Shown in pieces: positions 1 to 7,740 of a stretch of DNA of 64,000 nt. Below the pieces are notes generated by a model, which was not told the origin of the DNA, did not search any database, and saw only the letters and a list, made by a program, of their open reading frames with translations. The DNA is from Meinhardsimonia xiamenensis (GTDB lineage Bacteria > Pseudomonadota > Alphaproteobacteria > Rhodobacterales > Rhodobacteraceae): contig NZ_FNFV01000001.1 of NCBI RefSeq assembly GCF_900102905.1, forward strand, positions 193,501-257,500, written 5' to 3'. Every line of letters begins with the position of its first letter. The stretch's first letter is position 1. The position numbers were made by a program, and so were the translations under genes.

Positions 1-1103
1 ACCTTGGGCGCTCAGCGATGTACGGCGGGAGGATCGAGGGCGTGGGGCCGCGCTACTGCCCGTCCATCGAGGACAAGATCGTGCGCTTCGCGGAGAAGAC
101 GTCACATCAGGTGTTTCTCGAGCCAGAAGGCCTGAACGACTCAACGGTCTATCCCAATGGTTTGTCGACTTCACTGCCGGTCGAGGTGCAGGAAGCGTAT
201 ATCCGGTCGATCACCGGGCTCGAGCAGGCTAGGATCCTCCAGCCGGGTTACGCGATCGAGTACGACTATATCGATCCCCGGGCCCTCACCCGTGCGCTTG
301 AGCTGCGCGAGCTGCCGGGGCTGTTTCTGGCCGGCCAGATCAATGGCACGACCGGCTACGAGGAGGCCGCCGCGCAAGGGCTTGTTGCCGGGTTGAACGC
401 GGCGCGCAAGGTCCTTGGCGAGGCGCCGCAGCACTTCAGCCGAGCCCAGAGCTACATTGGCGTCATGATCGACGACTTGGTGACGCGCGGCGTCACGGAG
501 CCGTACCGCATGTTCACGTCCCGGGCCGAATATCGCCTGTCGCTCCGGGCCGACAATGCAGACCAACGGCTGACCCCGCTCGGTATCGATCTCGGGCTCG
601 TCAAGGAATCGCGTCGCCGGGCGTTCCTCGGCAAGATGGAACGCCTGCGCGATGGTTGGCAGCGGCTTGAAGCGATGTCTGTGTCACCCCGGGAAGCGCA
701 GCGCGTCGGGATCAATCTGAGCCAGGATGGAAAGCGCAGGAACGGTGTCGAGCTGCTGGCGCTCAACGGCGTTTCCTGGGAGCAGTTGCGAGCGCTCGAT
801 TCAGGGCTTTCAGCGGTTGACCCTGCGATTTCCCGCCAACTCAAGTGCGATGCGCTCTATGCCAGCTATGTCGAGCGCCAGAAGCGAGATGTGGAGGCTT
901 TGCGGCGGGACGAGGCGCGCGCGATACCCGAGGCGCTTGATTACGACGCGCTTGGCGGCCTTTCCGGCGAACTGCGGGAAAAGCTGAAACGGGTGCGCCC
1001 GGAAACCGTAGCGCAGGCAGCGCGGATTGAGGGCATGACACCGGCCGCGCTCACGCTGATCATCGGTGCTATCAAGAAACATGAGCGCCGCTGTGCAAGC
1101 TGA
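1..1103 (+). CDS. mnmG: tRNA uridine-5-carboxymethylaminomethyl modification enzyme MnmG, 3' part
   Basis: MnmG (GidA) works with MnmE to modify the wobble uridine of certain tRNAs, using FAD. The reading frame is already open at base 3, so the gene starts before the window and about 366 C-terminal residues are visible. The first residues give the family stretch [19 protein letters not shown], followed by the insertion and FAD-contact region ([16 protein letters not shown]) and the C-terminal helical domain that binds MnmE and tRNA. The stop overlaps the start of rsmG by about 23 bases. The order mnmG-rsmG-parA-parB is typical near the chromosomal origin. The identity is clear; only the 5' end is missing. 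Confidence 0.97.
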   Translation, partial: LGRSAMYGGRIEGVGPRYCPSIEDKIVRFAEKTSHQVFLEPEGLNDSTVYPNGLSTSLPVEVQEAYIRSITGLEQARILQPGYAIEYDYIDPRALTRALELRELPGLFLAGQINGTTGYEEAAAQGLVAGLNAARKVLGEAPQHFSRAQSYIGVMIDDLVTRGVTEPYRMFTSRAEYRLSLRADNADQRLTPLGIDLGLVKESRRRAFLGKMERLRDGWQRLEAMSVSPREAQRVGINLSQDGKRRNGVELLALNGVSWEQLRALDSGLSAVDPAISRQLKCDALYASYVERQKRDVEALRRDEARAIPEALDYDALGGLSGELREKLKRVRPETVAQAARIEGMTPAALTLIIGAIKKHERRCAS

Positions 1104-1737
1104 GTCACAGTCGCAGCAGTATAAGGAAATGTTTCGTCTCGCCTTGAGCCTGAATGAGGGCGAGCTCGAGGCATTCCAACGCTATGCGGACTTGCTGCAA
1201 AGGTGGTCGGGCGCGATCAACCTGGTGGCGCGATCGACGCTGGGCGATGTGTGGCGCCGGCATTTTCTCGACAGCGCACAACTGGTCGAACTGGTCGGAA
1301 ATTCGGATGGCACCTGGGTGGACTTGGGCTCTGGTGCCGGGTTTCCTGGGCTTGTGGTGGCCATTCTCGCCAAGAGGCGGTTCCCCGACATGTCGGTAAC
1401 GCTGATCGAGGCCGATCAGCGGAAGGCTGCGTTTCTGCGGAGCGTTTCACGTGAAACATCGACGCCCGTCCGGATCATCGCCGATCGTGTCGAGCGCGTC
1501 CCGCCTCTTGGGGCGCGAATCGTGAGCGCGCGGGCTTTTGCACCCCTGCCTGATCTGCTGGACCACGCTTCGCGCCACCTCGCGCCTGGCGGCGTCTGCC
1601 TGTTTCCGAAAGGCCGGAATTTCAGAAGCGAAATCGAGCGCGCGCGAAAAGAATGGCACTTCACATGCGAGGCCATTCCCAGCAGAGTCGAGGATGACGC
1701 GGCCATACTCAAGATCGGAGAGATCGAACGTGCCTGA
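1081..1737 (+). CDS. rsmG: 16S rRNA (guanine-527-N7) methyltransferase RsmG
   Basis: RsmG (GidB) methylates G527 of 16S rRNA with S-adenosylmethionine. The protein of about 218 residues shows the SAM-binding glycine loop [15 protein letters not shown] and, downstream, the typical VSARAFAPL segment. I prefer the ATG at 1081 inside the mnmG tail; a GTG at 1066 and an ATG at 1129 are alternatives, since no strong ribosome site separates them. The 3' end overlaps the parA GTG start by 8 bases, which suggests translational coupling. A parS-like palindrome lies inside this coding sequence at 1443-1458, so these codons also serve as a centromere site. Confidence 0.93.
   Translation: MSAAVQAESQSQQYKEMFRLALSLNEGELEAFQRYADLLQRWSGAINLVARSTLGDVWRRHFLDSAQLVELVGNSDGTWVDLGSGAGFPGLVVAILAKRRFPDMSVTLIEADQRKAAFLRSVSRETSTPVRIIADRVERVPPLGARIVSARAFAPLPDLLDHASRHLAPGGVCLFPKGRNFRSEIERARKEWHFTCEAIPSRVEDDAAILKIGEIERA
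1443..1458. promoter_or_regulatory. parS centromere site inside rsmG
   Basis: The 16-mer CGTTTCACGTGAAACA matches the widely conserved parS consensus TGTTTCACGTGAAACA at 15 of 16 positions and is nearly palindromic. It lies a few hundred bases upstream of parA and parB, where origin-proximal parS sites usually occur. ParB is expected to load here and spread. Confidence 0.9.
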
Positions 1738-2554
1738 CCCGAGCAGCGGAACATTGTCGAAAATCATCGCCATCGCCAACCAGAAAGGCGGTGTGGGAAA
1801 GACCACGACAGCGATCAACCTTGGCGCCGCGCTCGCGGCGGAGGGCTTTCCCATACTCATTGTCGATCTTGACCCGCAGGGCAACGCCTCAACCGGCCTG
1901 GGTCTGGAAAGCGCCGCGCGCGGTCTCACCACCTATGATCTGCTTCTCGAGGATGCGCCGATCGACGAGGTGATCCGGCCAACGAAGGTTCCGGGCCTGT
2001 CGATTGCCCCGGCAACAACCGATCTCAGTTCTGCCGACATCGAGCTCGTGGCCAACGAAAAAAGAAGCTTTCTGTTGCGCGACGCATTGCGCCAACCCGC
2101 GCTCAGACGGCATCGTTTCAGTTTCATCCTGATTGATTGCCCCCCATCCCTCAGCCTTCTGACCGTCAATGCCATGGTGGCGGCGGACTCGGTTCTGGTG
2201 CCCTTGCAGAGCGAATTCTATGCCCTGGAAGGCCTTAGCCAGCTGTTGCTGACGGTGCGCCAAGTGCGGCAAAGCGCGAATCCGGCGCTGCGCATCGAGG
2301 GTGTGGTGCTGACCATGTATGACCGGCGCAACAATCTTTCGCAGCAGGTGGAAAGCGATGCACGGGAAAACCTCGGCGAGCTGGTGTTCAACACCATCAT
2401 CCCGCGCAATGTGAGGATCAGCGAGGCCCCGTCCTACGCCATGCCGGTGCTCGAATACGATCCGGCGTCGAAAGGCGCGCTGGCATACCGCGATCTTGCG
2501 CGAGAACTGCTGGCCAGGAACGGTATTGAACAGAAGGAGCGGGTGCAGGCATGA
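1730..2554 (+). CDS. parA: Chromosome partitioning ATPase ParA
   Basis: ParA is the MinD/ParA-family ATPase that moves ParB-parS complexes during chromosome segregation. The deviant Walker A motif KGGVGKTTT lies near residue 20, followed by DLDPQGNAST and the Walker B-like stretch ILIDCPPSLS. I chose the GTG at 1730, which overlaps the rsmG stop and gives 274 residues, the usual family length. The frame is open further upstream, but that extension lies inside rsmG and does not resemble ParA. A TTG at 1754 is another possible start. The gene is followed directly by parB with an ATGA overlap. Confidence 0.96.
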   Translation: MPDPSSGTLSKIIAIANQKGGVGKTTTAINLGAALAAEGFPILIVDLDPQGNASTGLGLESAARGLTTYDLLLEDAPIDEVIRPTKVPGLSIAPATTDLSSADIELVANEKRSFLLRDALRQPALRRHRFSFILIDCPPSLSLLTVNAMVAADSVLVPLQSEFYALEGLSQLLLTVRQVRQSANPALRIEGVVLTMYDRRNNLSQQVESDARENLGELVFNTIIPRNVRISEAPSYAMPVLEYDPASKGALAYRDLARELLARNGIEQKERVQA

Positions 2555-3459
2555 ACGACAGGAAACCGGAACGGCGTGGCCTTGGGCGGGGTCTCTCTGC
2601 GCTTATCGGCGACGTCACACCGAACGAGATGGTGCAGACACCGGAAGGTCCGGCGCCCAAGCCCGAACAATTCATCCCGATAGAAAAGATCCATCCCAAT
2701 CCGGATCAGCCGCGGCGCAGCTTTTCGGAAGAGGCGCTCGCGGAGTTGGGGCGCTCGATCAAGGAGAAGGGAATCATTCAGCCGCTGATCCTGCGGCGCA
2801 GCAAGCGGAATCCGGGAGAATACGAGATTGTCGCCGGCGAGCGCCGCTGGCGCGCGGCGCAACTCGCCCAGCTGCACGAAGTTCCCGCCATCATCCGCGA
2901 CCTTGATGACTCCGAAGTTCTCGAAGTCGCCATCATCGAAAACATTCAGCGTGCCGACCTGAACCCGATCGAGGAGGCGTGGGGTTACCGGCAACTGATG
3001 GAGCGGTTCGGCCACACCCAGGAGCAGATTGCCGAGGCGCTTGGCAAGAGCCGCAGCCATGTGGCCAACATGCTGAGGCTGCTGCAGCTGCCCGAGGAGG
3101 TGCAGCAGATGGTGCGGGAGGGCAAACTCTCAAGCGGCCACGCCCGCGCGCTGATCACCACCGACAATCCCCTTGAGCTCGCGCGGCAGGTGGTGACGAA
3201 GGGCCTCTCGGTTCGGGAGACGGAAAAGCTTGCGAAGACCGCGAAGGGCGAGGAGCCGACGCAACAGAAGAAGCCGCGCGTCAAGGCGGAGAAGGATGCC
3301 GATACCCGCGCGCTCGAAGCTGATCTTTCGGCCAATCTCGGGATGAGCGTTTCCATCGAACATGGCGGCGACGATGGCTCGGGCCGCATGGTGATCCGCT
3401 ACCGCTCGCTCGACCAGCTGGACACGCTCTGCGCGCTGCTGTCGGGCAGCCGCATCTGA
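2551..3459 (+). CDS. parB: Chromosome partitioning protein ParB
   Basis: ParB is the CTP-dependent clamp that binds parS and spreads along DNA. The 302-residue protein has an N-terminal segment RRGLGRGLSALIGD, the ParB/Srx domain with the CTP-binding GERRWRAA and ENIQRADLNPIEEA motifs, a central helix-turn-helix (GKSRSHVANMLRLLQLP), and a C-terminal dimerisation segment that begins near a lysine-rich linker. Its ATG overlaps the parA stop (ATGA), so the two are co-translated. The 3' end meets hemW head-on in a hairpin that contains both stop codons. Confidence 0.96.
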   Translation: MNDRKPERRGLGRGLSALIGDVTPNEMVQTPEGPAPKPEQFIPIEKIHPNPDQPRRSFSEEALAELGRSIKEKGIIQPLILRRSKRNPGEYEIVAGERRWRAAQLAQLHEVPAIIRDLDDSEVLEVAIIENIQRADLNPIEEAWGYRQLMERFGHTQEQIAEALGKSRSHVANMLRLLQLPEEVQQMVREGKLSSGHARALITTDNPLELARQVVTKGLSVRETEKLAKTAKGEEPTQQKKPRVKAEKDADTRALEADLSANLGMSVSIEHGGDDGSGRMVIRYRSLDQLDTLCALLSGSRI

Positions 3460-3479
3460 GCGCGGAGCGCAGCGCTCAG
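3456..3479. terminator. Shared hairpin over the parB and hemW stop codons
   Basis: CTGAGCGC at 3456-3463 pairs with GCGCTCAG at 3472-3479 (8 bp, 8-base loop). The parB TGA lies in one arm and the hemW stop in the other, mirrored. There is no U-tract, so its strength as an intrinsic terminator is uncertain; it can fold in transcripts from either side. Confidence 0.5.
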
Positions 3480-4675
3480 CCGTCCGGCAGCAGTTCCCGG
3501 AGAATCGCGTTCAACACCGGCCGGCCACGGCCGGTGAGCCGGAGTCGGCCGGAATCGAGACGCAAAAGCTCCTCCCCGACGAGCGTTTCGAGAATTGCCT
3601 GATCCGGCTCCCAGGCATTGAACGAGGCGAGGCGGCCGAGGTCACAGCCTTCCGCAAGGCGCAGCGACATCATCAGATAGTCGCCGGCCTGCTCTTCCGG
3701 CCCGATTTCGGCGCGCAGCGTTTCCCCTGAGCCCCGCGTTTCCACGGCCTCGAGCCATGCGCCGGGCTGAAGCGGGGTTTCGGTGGCAAGCCGGCGGCCT
3801 TCGCGGGTGAACCTGCCGTGCGCCCCCGGTCCGACGCCCACATAATCGCCCTGCCGCCAGTAGATGAGATTGTGGCGTCCCTCGAACCCGGGCCGGGCGT
3901 GGTTGGAGATCTCGTAGGCGGGCAGCCCCGCCGCGGCGCATATGTCCTGGGTGAGCAGGTACATTTCGGCGGCAAGATCATCATCCGGCAGCCCTGGCAG
4001 GCGCCCCCGCCGCAATCGGTCACCAAAGGCGGTGCCGTCTTCGATGGTCAGCTGATAGAGCGACAGGTGATCGGGTCCGAGACCGATGGCCCGCGTCAGC
4101 TCCTCGCGCCAGTCCTCCAGTGTCTGATGCTGGCGGGCGTAGATCAGATCAAAACTGACACGCGCGAAGATGCCGCGCGCCAGCTTCAGCGCGGCGAGCG
4201 CCTCTTCGGCACTGTGCAGGCGGCCGAGTAGTTTCAGCGCCGCATCGTCAAGCGACTGCACCCCGATCGACAGGCGGTTGACCCCGGCATCGGCGTAACC
4301 TCGGAAGCGGCGGGCTTCGGCGGAGGTCGGATTTGCCTCGAGCGTGATCTCGATCCCGCTTGCCGGCTCCCAGGCGGAGAACGCCGCCTCGATGACATCG
4401 GCAACGGTCTCGGGCTCCATCAGGCTGGGCGTGCCGCCGCCGAAGAATATGCTGTCGAGCCGGCGCCCTGACAGTTCATTTCCGTAACGGGCAATTTCGG
4501 CACGAAGCGCCGCGCGCCAGCGGGATTGATCGACATTGGCCACGACGTGGCTGTTGAAGTCGCAATAGGGGCATTTGGCCTGGCAGAACGGCCAATGCAC
4601 ATAGAGCCCGAAACCGGCGGTTTGCCAGTTTTCAACGGAAGCAGGCGTCGACAAGTTTCGCAAAGGCTCGGGCAC
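3476..4675 (-). CDS. hemW: Radical SAM heme chaperone HemW
   Basis: HemW is related to oxygen-independent coproporphyrinogen III oxidase but is now regarded as a heme chaperone. The 399-residue protein carries the radical SAM cluster motif C31-x3-C35-x2-C38 (FCQAKCPYC), followed by [10 protein letters not shown] and the SAM-binding ITLEANPTS segment. It lacks the extra N-terminal region of true HemN, which supports HemW. The start is a GTG at 4675 that lies inside the end of rdgB, a 44-base overlap. It is the last gene of the leftward rph-rdgB-hemW set. True HemN remains the main alternative, and I consider it unlikely. Confidence 0.9.
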   Translation of the reverse strand: MPEPLRNLSTPASVENWQTAGFGLYVHWPFCQAKCPYCDFNSHVVANVDQSRWRAALRAEIARYGNELSGRRLDSIFFGGGTPSLMEPETVADVIEAAFSAWEPASGIEITLEANPTSAEARRFRGYADAGVNRLSIGVQSLDDAALKLLGRLHSAEEALAALKLARGIFARVSFDLIYARQHQTLEDWREELTRAIGLGPDHLSLYQLTIEDGTAFGDRLRRGRLPGLPDDDLAAEMYLLTQDICAAAGLPAYEISNHARPGFEGRHNLIYWRQGDYVGVGPGAHGRFTREGRRLATETPLQPGAWLEAVETRGSGETLRAEIGPEEQAGDYLMMSLRLAEGCDLGRLASFNAWEPDQAILETLVGEELLRLDSGRLRLTGRGRPVLNAILRELLPDG

Positions 4676-5249
4676 GATGGCTCATGGCGTGTTTTTTCTC
4701 CGGCGCCATTTCGCCGAAGGTTTCGGTCTCGCCATCGGGCAGGAAGATGGGGTCATAACCGAAGCCCCGCTCCCCGCGCATCGGCCAGACCACCTGACCC
4801 TCGACGGCGCCTTCGAATATCTGGTCGCGCCCATCCGGCCAGGCAAGGCACAGCGTGCAGACAAACCGCGCCCGCCGGGGGAAGGGGGCGTTCCTTTGTT
4901 CGAGGAGCGTCCATGTCTTTTCCATCGCGAGTCGGAAATCGCGGCCCGAGGGTGTTTCGGCCCAGTCGGCGGTGTGCACGCCGGGGGCGCCGCCCAGCGC
5001 CTCGACCTCGATGCCGCTGTCATCCGAAAGCGCAATCAGGCCCGAGGCGCGCGCCGCGGCGTGGGCCTTGATCCGCGCGTTGCCGGCAAAGGTTTCCTCC
5101 GTCTCCGCGGGTTCCGGCAGGCCGAGTTCGCCAGCGGAGGTTACCGTGACCCCGTAAGGTTCAAGCAAAGCGCGAATCTCGCGCAGCTTGCCCGCGTTGT
5201 GCGTGGCAATCACGAGTCGCTCGCCTCGAAGGTTGCAACGGTCAACCAA
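4632..5249 (-). CDS. rdgB: XTP/dITP (non-canonical purine NTP) pyrophosphatase RdgB
   Basis: RdgB hydrolyses dITP, XTP and related triphosphates to keep deaminated purines out of DNA. The family signature [10 protein letters not shown] lies near the N terminus, followed by [22 protein letters not shown] and GFGYDPIF. I choose a TTG start at 5249 because a perfect AGGAGG lies six bases before it, inside the rph 3' end. A further TTG at 5270 would add seven residues but would place the ribosome site within the gene. The resulting 205 residues fit the family. The gene overlaps rph by 8 bases and hemW by 44, so all three are tightly coupled. Confidence 0.93.
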   Translation of the reverse strand: MVDRCNLRGERLVIATHNAGKLREIRALLEPYGVTVTSAGELGLPEPAETEETFAGNARIKAHAAARASGLIALSDDSGIEVEALGGAPGVHTADWAETPSGRDFRLAMEKTWTLLEQRNAPFPRRARFVCTLCLAWPDGRDQIFEGAVEGQVVWPMRGERGFGYDPIFLPDGETETFGEMAPEKKHAMSHRARAFAKLVDACFR

Positions 5250-5952
5250 CGGCCGCCTCCTGGGCTTCAACCAGCTCCTTCACGCCCTTTTCCGCAAGGG
5301 TCATCAATTCTGACATTTCTTCGCGGGAGAACGTCGCCCCCTCGGCCGACATTTGCACCTCGACCAGCCGCAGCGAGCCGGTCATCACGAAATTGCCGTC
5401 AACCCCGGCTTCGCTGTCTTCGAGATAATCCATGTCGAGCACCGGCTGCCCGGCATAAATTCCGCAGCTGACCGCGGCGATGTGGTCGGTGATCGGGTCG
5501 GTCGTGACCTCGCCGGCTTTGATCAGCTTGTTCACGGCCAGACGCAGCGCCACCCATCCACCGGTGATTGCCGCGCAACGCGTCCCGCCATCCGCCTGCA
5601 GCACGTCGCAGTCCACCGTGATCTGCCGTTCGCCCAAGGCCACGCGGTCCACCCCGGCCCTGAGCGCCCGGCCGATCAGGCGCTGAATTTCCTGCGTGCG
5701 GCCGGACTGGCCCACCTTCGCCTCGCGGCGCATGCGCGTGTTGGTGGCGCGGGGCAACATGCCGTATTCGGCGGTGACCCAGCCAAGGCCGGTGTTCTTG
5801 AGAAACGGCGGCACCTTTTCCTCGATGGTGGCGGTGCAGAGCACATGCGTGTCGCCGATGCGGATGATGCATGAGCCCTCGGCGTGGCGAGTGACGCCTG
5901 TCTCGATTGAAATCGGGCGCATCTCGTCTAGATTCCGGTGCGATGGGCGCAT
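5242..5952 (-). CDS. rph: Ribonuclease PH
   Basis: RNase PH is a phosphate-dependent 3'-5' exoribonuclease that trims tRNA 3' ends. The 236-residue protein has the characteristic N terminus [17 protein letters not shown], the [19 protein letters not shown] strand pair, the [19 protein letters not shown] segment and the catalytic-site region [18 protein letters not shown]. It is the first gene of a leftward set with rdgB and hemW and is transcribed divergently from hrcA; about 118 bases separate the two starts. In other alphaproteobacteria rph is also found next to hrcA, which supports the assignment. Confidence 0.95.
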   Translation of the reverse strand: MRPSHRNLDEMRPISIETGVTRHAEGSCIIRIGDTHVLCTATIEEKVPPFLKNTGLGWVTAEYGMLPRATNTRMRREAKVGQSGRTQEIQRLIGRALRAGVDRVALGERQITVDCDVLQADGGTRCAAITGGWVALRLAVNKLIKAGEVTTDPITDHIAAVSCGIYAGQPVLDMDYLEDSEAGVDGNFVMTGSLRLVEVQMSAEGATFSREEMSELMTLAEKGVKELVEAQEAAVG

Positions 5953-6016
5953 GGTGCCGATACTCCTTTGGATTTCGGGCCTGATATCCGCCGTGCGACC
6001 AGAACTTCAAGGGCGA

Positions 6017-6045
6017 TTGACGCCAGAGCGGCGTGTTCCATAAAT
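6017..6045 (+). promoter_or_regulatory. Possible promoter of hrcA-grpE
   Basis: TTGACG at 6017-6022 and ATAAAT at 6040-6045 are spaced by 17 bases, close to a housekeeping promoter. Transcription from here would begin near 6052, which favours the ATG at 6071 as the hrcA start. I saw no full CIRCE inverted repeat between rph and hrcA. Confidence 0.4.
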
Positions 6046-6070
6046 GGCAGACCGATCTTCGGGCAGGGCG

Positions 6071-7138
6071 ATGGACGACCGTTCCAGACTGTTGAGCGAA
6101 CTCAGCGCGCGCAGCCGCGAGGTCTTCCGGCTGGTGGTGGAAGGCTATCTTGCCACCGGCGATCCGGTCGGCTCGCGCACGCTGTCGCGGTCGATGAGCG
6201 AGAAGGTGTCGCCGGCGACGATCCGCAACGTGATGCAGGATCTCGAATATCTGGGGCTTCTCGACTCCCCGCACGTCTCGGCCGGGCGCGTGCCGACGCA
6301 GCTTGGCTTGCGCGTGTTCGTCGACAGCATCCTCGAGGTGGGCCAGCTCAACGAGGAAGACCGCCGGCAGATCGATGCCTCGCTGAACGGGCAGGATGCC
6401 GGCGATGTGGCAGGGCTTCTCGATCGTGTCGGTTCGGCGCTTTCGGGGCTGACGCACGGCGCGAGTCTCGTCCTCGCACCCAAGCACGAGGCGCCGATTC
6501 GCCATATCGAGTTTGTCAGCCTCGCCCCCGACCGCGCGCTCGTGGTGCTGGTCTTTGCCGACGGGCAGGTGGAAAACCGCGTCTTCACCCCGCCGCCGGG
6601 GCAGACGCCTTCCTCGATGCGGGAGGCGGCGAATTTTCTCAATGCGCTCGCCGAAGGCAGGACGATTGCCGAGCTGCGCGCGGTGATGGCCGAGGAAATC
6701 GCCCGCCGCCGGCAGGAGCTCGACGAGCTTGCGCGCGATCTCGTGGAACAGGGGCTTGCCATCTGGGAGAACGAGGGCGAGCCCCACGAGCGGCTGATCG
6801 TGCGGGGCCGGTCGAACCTTTTGCCCACCGACGAGGACGTCGAGAACCTCGAGCGCATTCGCCGGCTGTTCGATGACCTCGAGCGCAAGCGTGACATCGC
6901 CGAGTTTCTCGAGCTCACCGAGCAGGGCGAGGGCGTGCGCATCTTCATCGGCTCGGAGAACAAGCTTTTCTCGCTGACGGGTTCCTCTTTGGTCGTCAGT
7001 CCCTATATGAACGCCGAACGCAAGATCATCGGCGCCGTGGGCGTGATCGGGCCGACGCGGCTGAACTATGGCCGGGTGGTGCCGATCGTCGATTACACGG
7101 CACAGCTGGTGGGCAAGCTGTTATCCGAGCGTGGATAG
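6071..7138 (+). CDS. hrcA: Heat-inducible transcription repressor HrcA
   Basis: HrcA represses heat-shock operons by binding CIRCE elements; its folding depends on GroEL. The N-terminal winged helix is visible in SREVFRLVVEGYLATGDPVGSRTLS and SPATIRNVMQDLEYLGLL, followed by SPHVSAGRVPT, all typical of the family. The C-terminal part ends in GVIGPTRLNYGRVVPIVDY, also typical. I prefer the ATG at 6071 (355 residues) to the ATG at 6044, because the protein then starts like its relatives and a promoter-like -10 covers 6044. The gene lies 9 bases before grpE, as in many alphaproteobacteria. Confidence 0.93.
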   Translation: MDDRSRLLSELSARSREVFRLVVEGYLATGDPVGSRTLSRSMSEKVSPATIRNVMQDLEYLGLLDSPHVSAGRVPTQLGLRVFVDSILEVGQLNEEDRRQIDASLNGQDAGDVAGLLDRVGSALSGLTHGASLVLAPKHEAPIRHIEFVSLAPDRALVVLVFADGQVENRVFTPPPGQTPSSMREAANFLNALAEGRTIAELRAVMAEEIARRRQELDELARDLVEQGLAIWENEGEPHERLIVRGRSNLLPTDEDVENLERIRRLFDDLERKRDIAEFLELTEQGEGVRIFIGSENKLFSLTGSSLVVSPYMNAERKIIGAVGVIGPTRLNYGRVVPIVDYTAQLVGKLLSERG

Positions 7139-7147
7139 GATCAGGAC

Positions 7148-7738
7148 ATGAACGACGAAGAAAGATCACAACAGGCCGCCATGGCTGCGGCTATGGCGGC
7201 GGCAGAGGCCGCGGCAGAGGCAGAGGCGCAGTCGGGCGAGGGGCAGGACGAGGCCGCCGATCCGGTGGCGGCACTGCAGGCCGAGCGTGACGAGTTGCGC
7301 GACCGGCTGATGCGCGCCCTGGCCGAAACCGAGAACCTGCGCAAGCGCGCCGAGCGCGAGCGGCGTGAAGCCGAACAATACGGCGGCGCCAAGCTCAGCC
7401 GGGATCTGCTGCCTGTCTATGACAGCCTCTGGCGGGCGCTCGAAACCGTCAGCGAGGAGCAGCGCAAGGCGGCTTCGGCGCTGATCGAGGGGGTCGAGCT
7501 GACCATGCGCGAACTGCTCAACGTGTTCGCGCGCCATGGCATCGAACGGATCGTGCCGGAGATCGGAGAAAAGTTCGACCCGAACGCGCATCAGGCGATG
7601 TTCGAGGCGCCGGTGCCGCAGACGAAGGCGGGCGACATCATCGAGGTGATGCAGCACGGCTTCAAGATGCACGATCGCCTCCTGCGTCCCGCGCAGGTGG
7701 GGGTGAGCTCGACACCGAAGGATCAGTCCGAAGGCTGA
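7148..7738 (+). CDS. grpE: Nucleotide exchange factor GrpE
   Basis: GrpE releases ADP from DnaK and so drives the Hsp70 cycle. The 196-residue protein has an acidic, alanine- and glutamate-rich N-terminal region that continues into a long coiled coil ([26 protein letters not shown]), followed by the C-terminal beta domain with [22 protein letters not shown]. It is encoded 9 bases after hrcA and probably shares its transcript. Its last bases overlap the end of mutS, read from the other strand, by 16 bases within a hairpin. dnaK and dnaJ are not in this window. Confidence 0.95.
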   Translation: MNDEERSQQAAMAAAMAAAEAAAEAEAQSGEGQDEAADPVAALQAERDELRDRLMRALAETENLRKRAERERREAEQYGGAKLSRDLLPVYDSLWRALETVSEEQRKAASALIEGVELTMRELLNVFARHGIERIVPEIGEKFDPNAHQAMFEAPVPQTKAGDIIEVMQHGFKMHDRLLRPAQVGVSSTPKDQSEG

Positions 7739-7740
7739 TC
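7721..7740. terminator. Shared hairpin over the grpE and mutS stop codons
   Basis: GATCAG at 7721-7726 pairs with CTGATC at 7735-7740 around an 8-base loop. The mutS stop (7723-7725, reverse strand) and the grpE TGA (7736-7738) lie mirrored in the two arms. There is no U-tract. Confidence 0.4.

Noticed and set aside
5953-6070. CIRCE element before hrcA
   Set aside because: No TTAGCACTC-N9-GAGTGCTAA-like repeat could be found between rph and hrcA.
5399-6787. Long reverse-strand open frame of 462 codons
   Set aside because: It lies antisense to hrcA and out of frame with rph; composition is Arg/His/Pro-rich as expected for GC-driven shadow frames.
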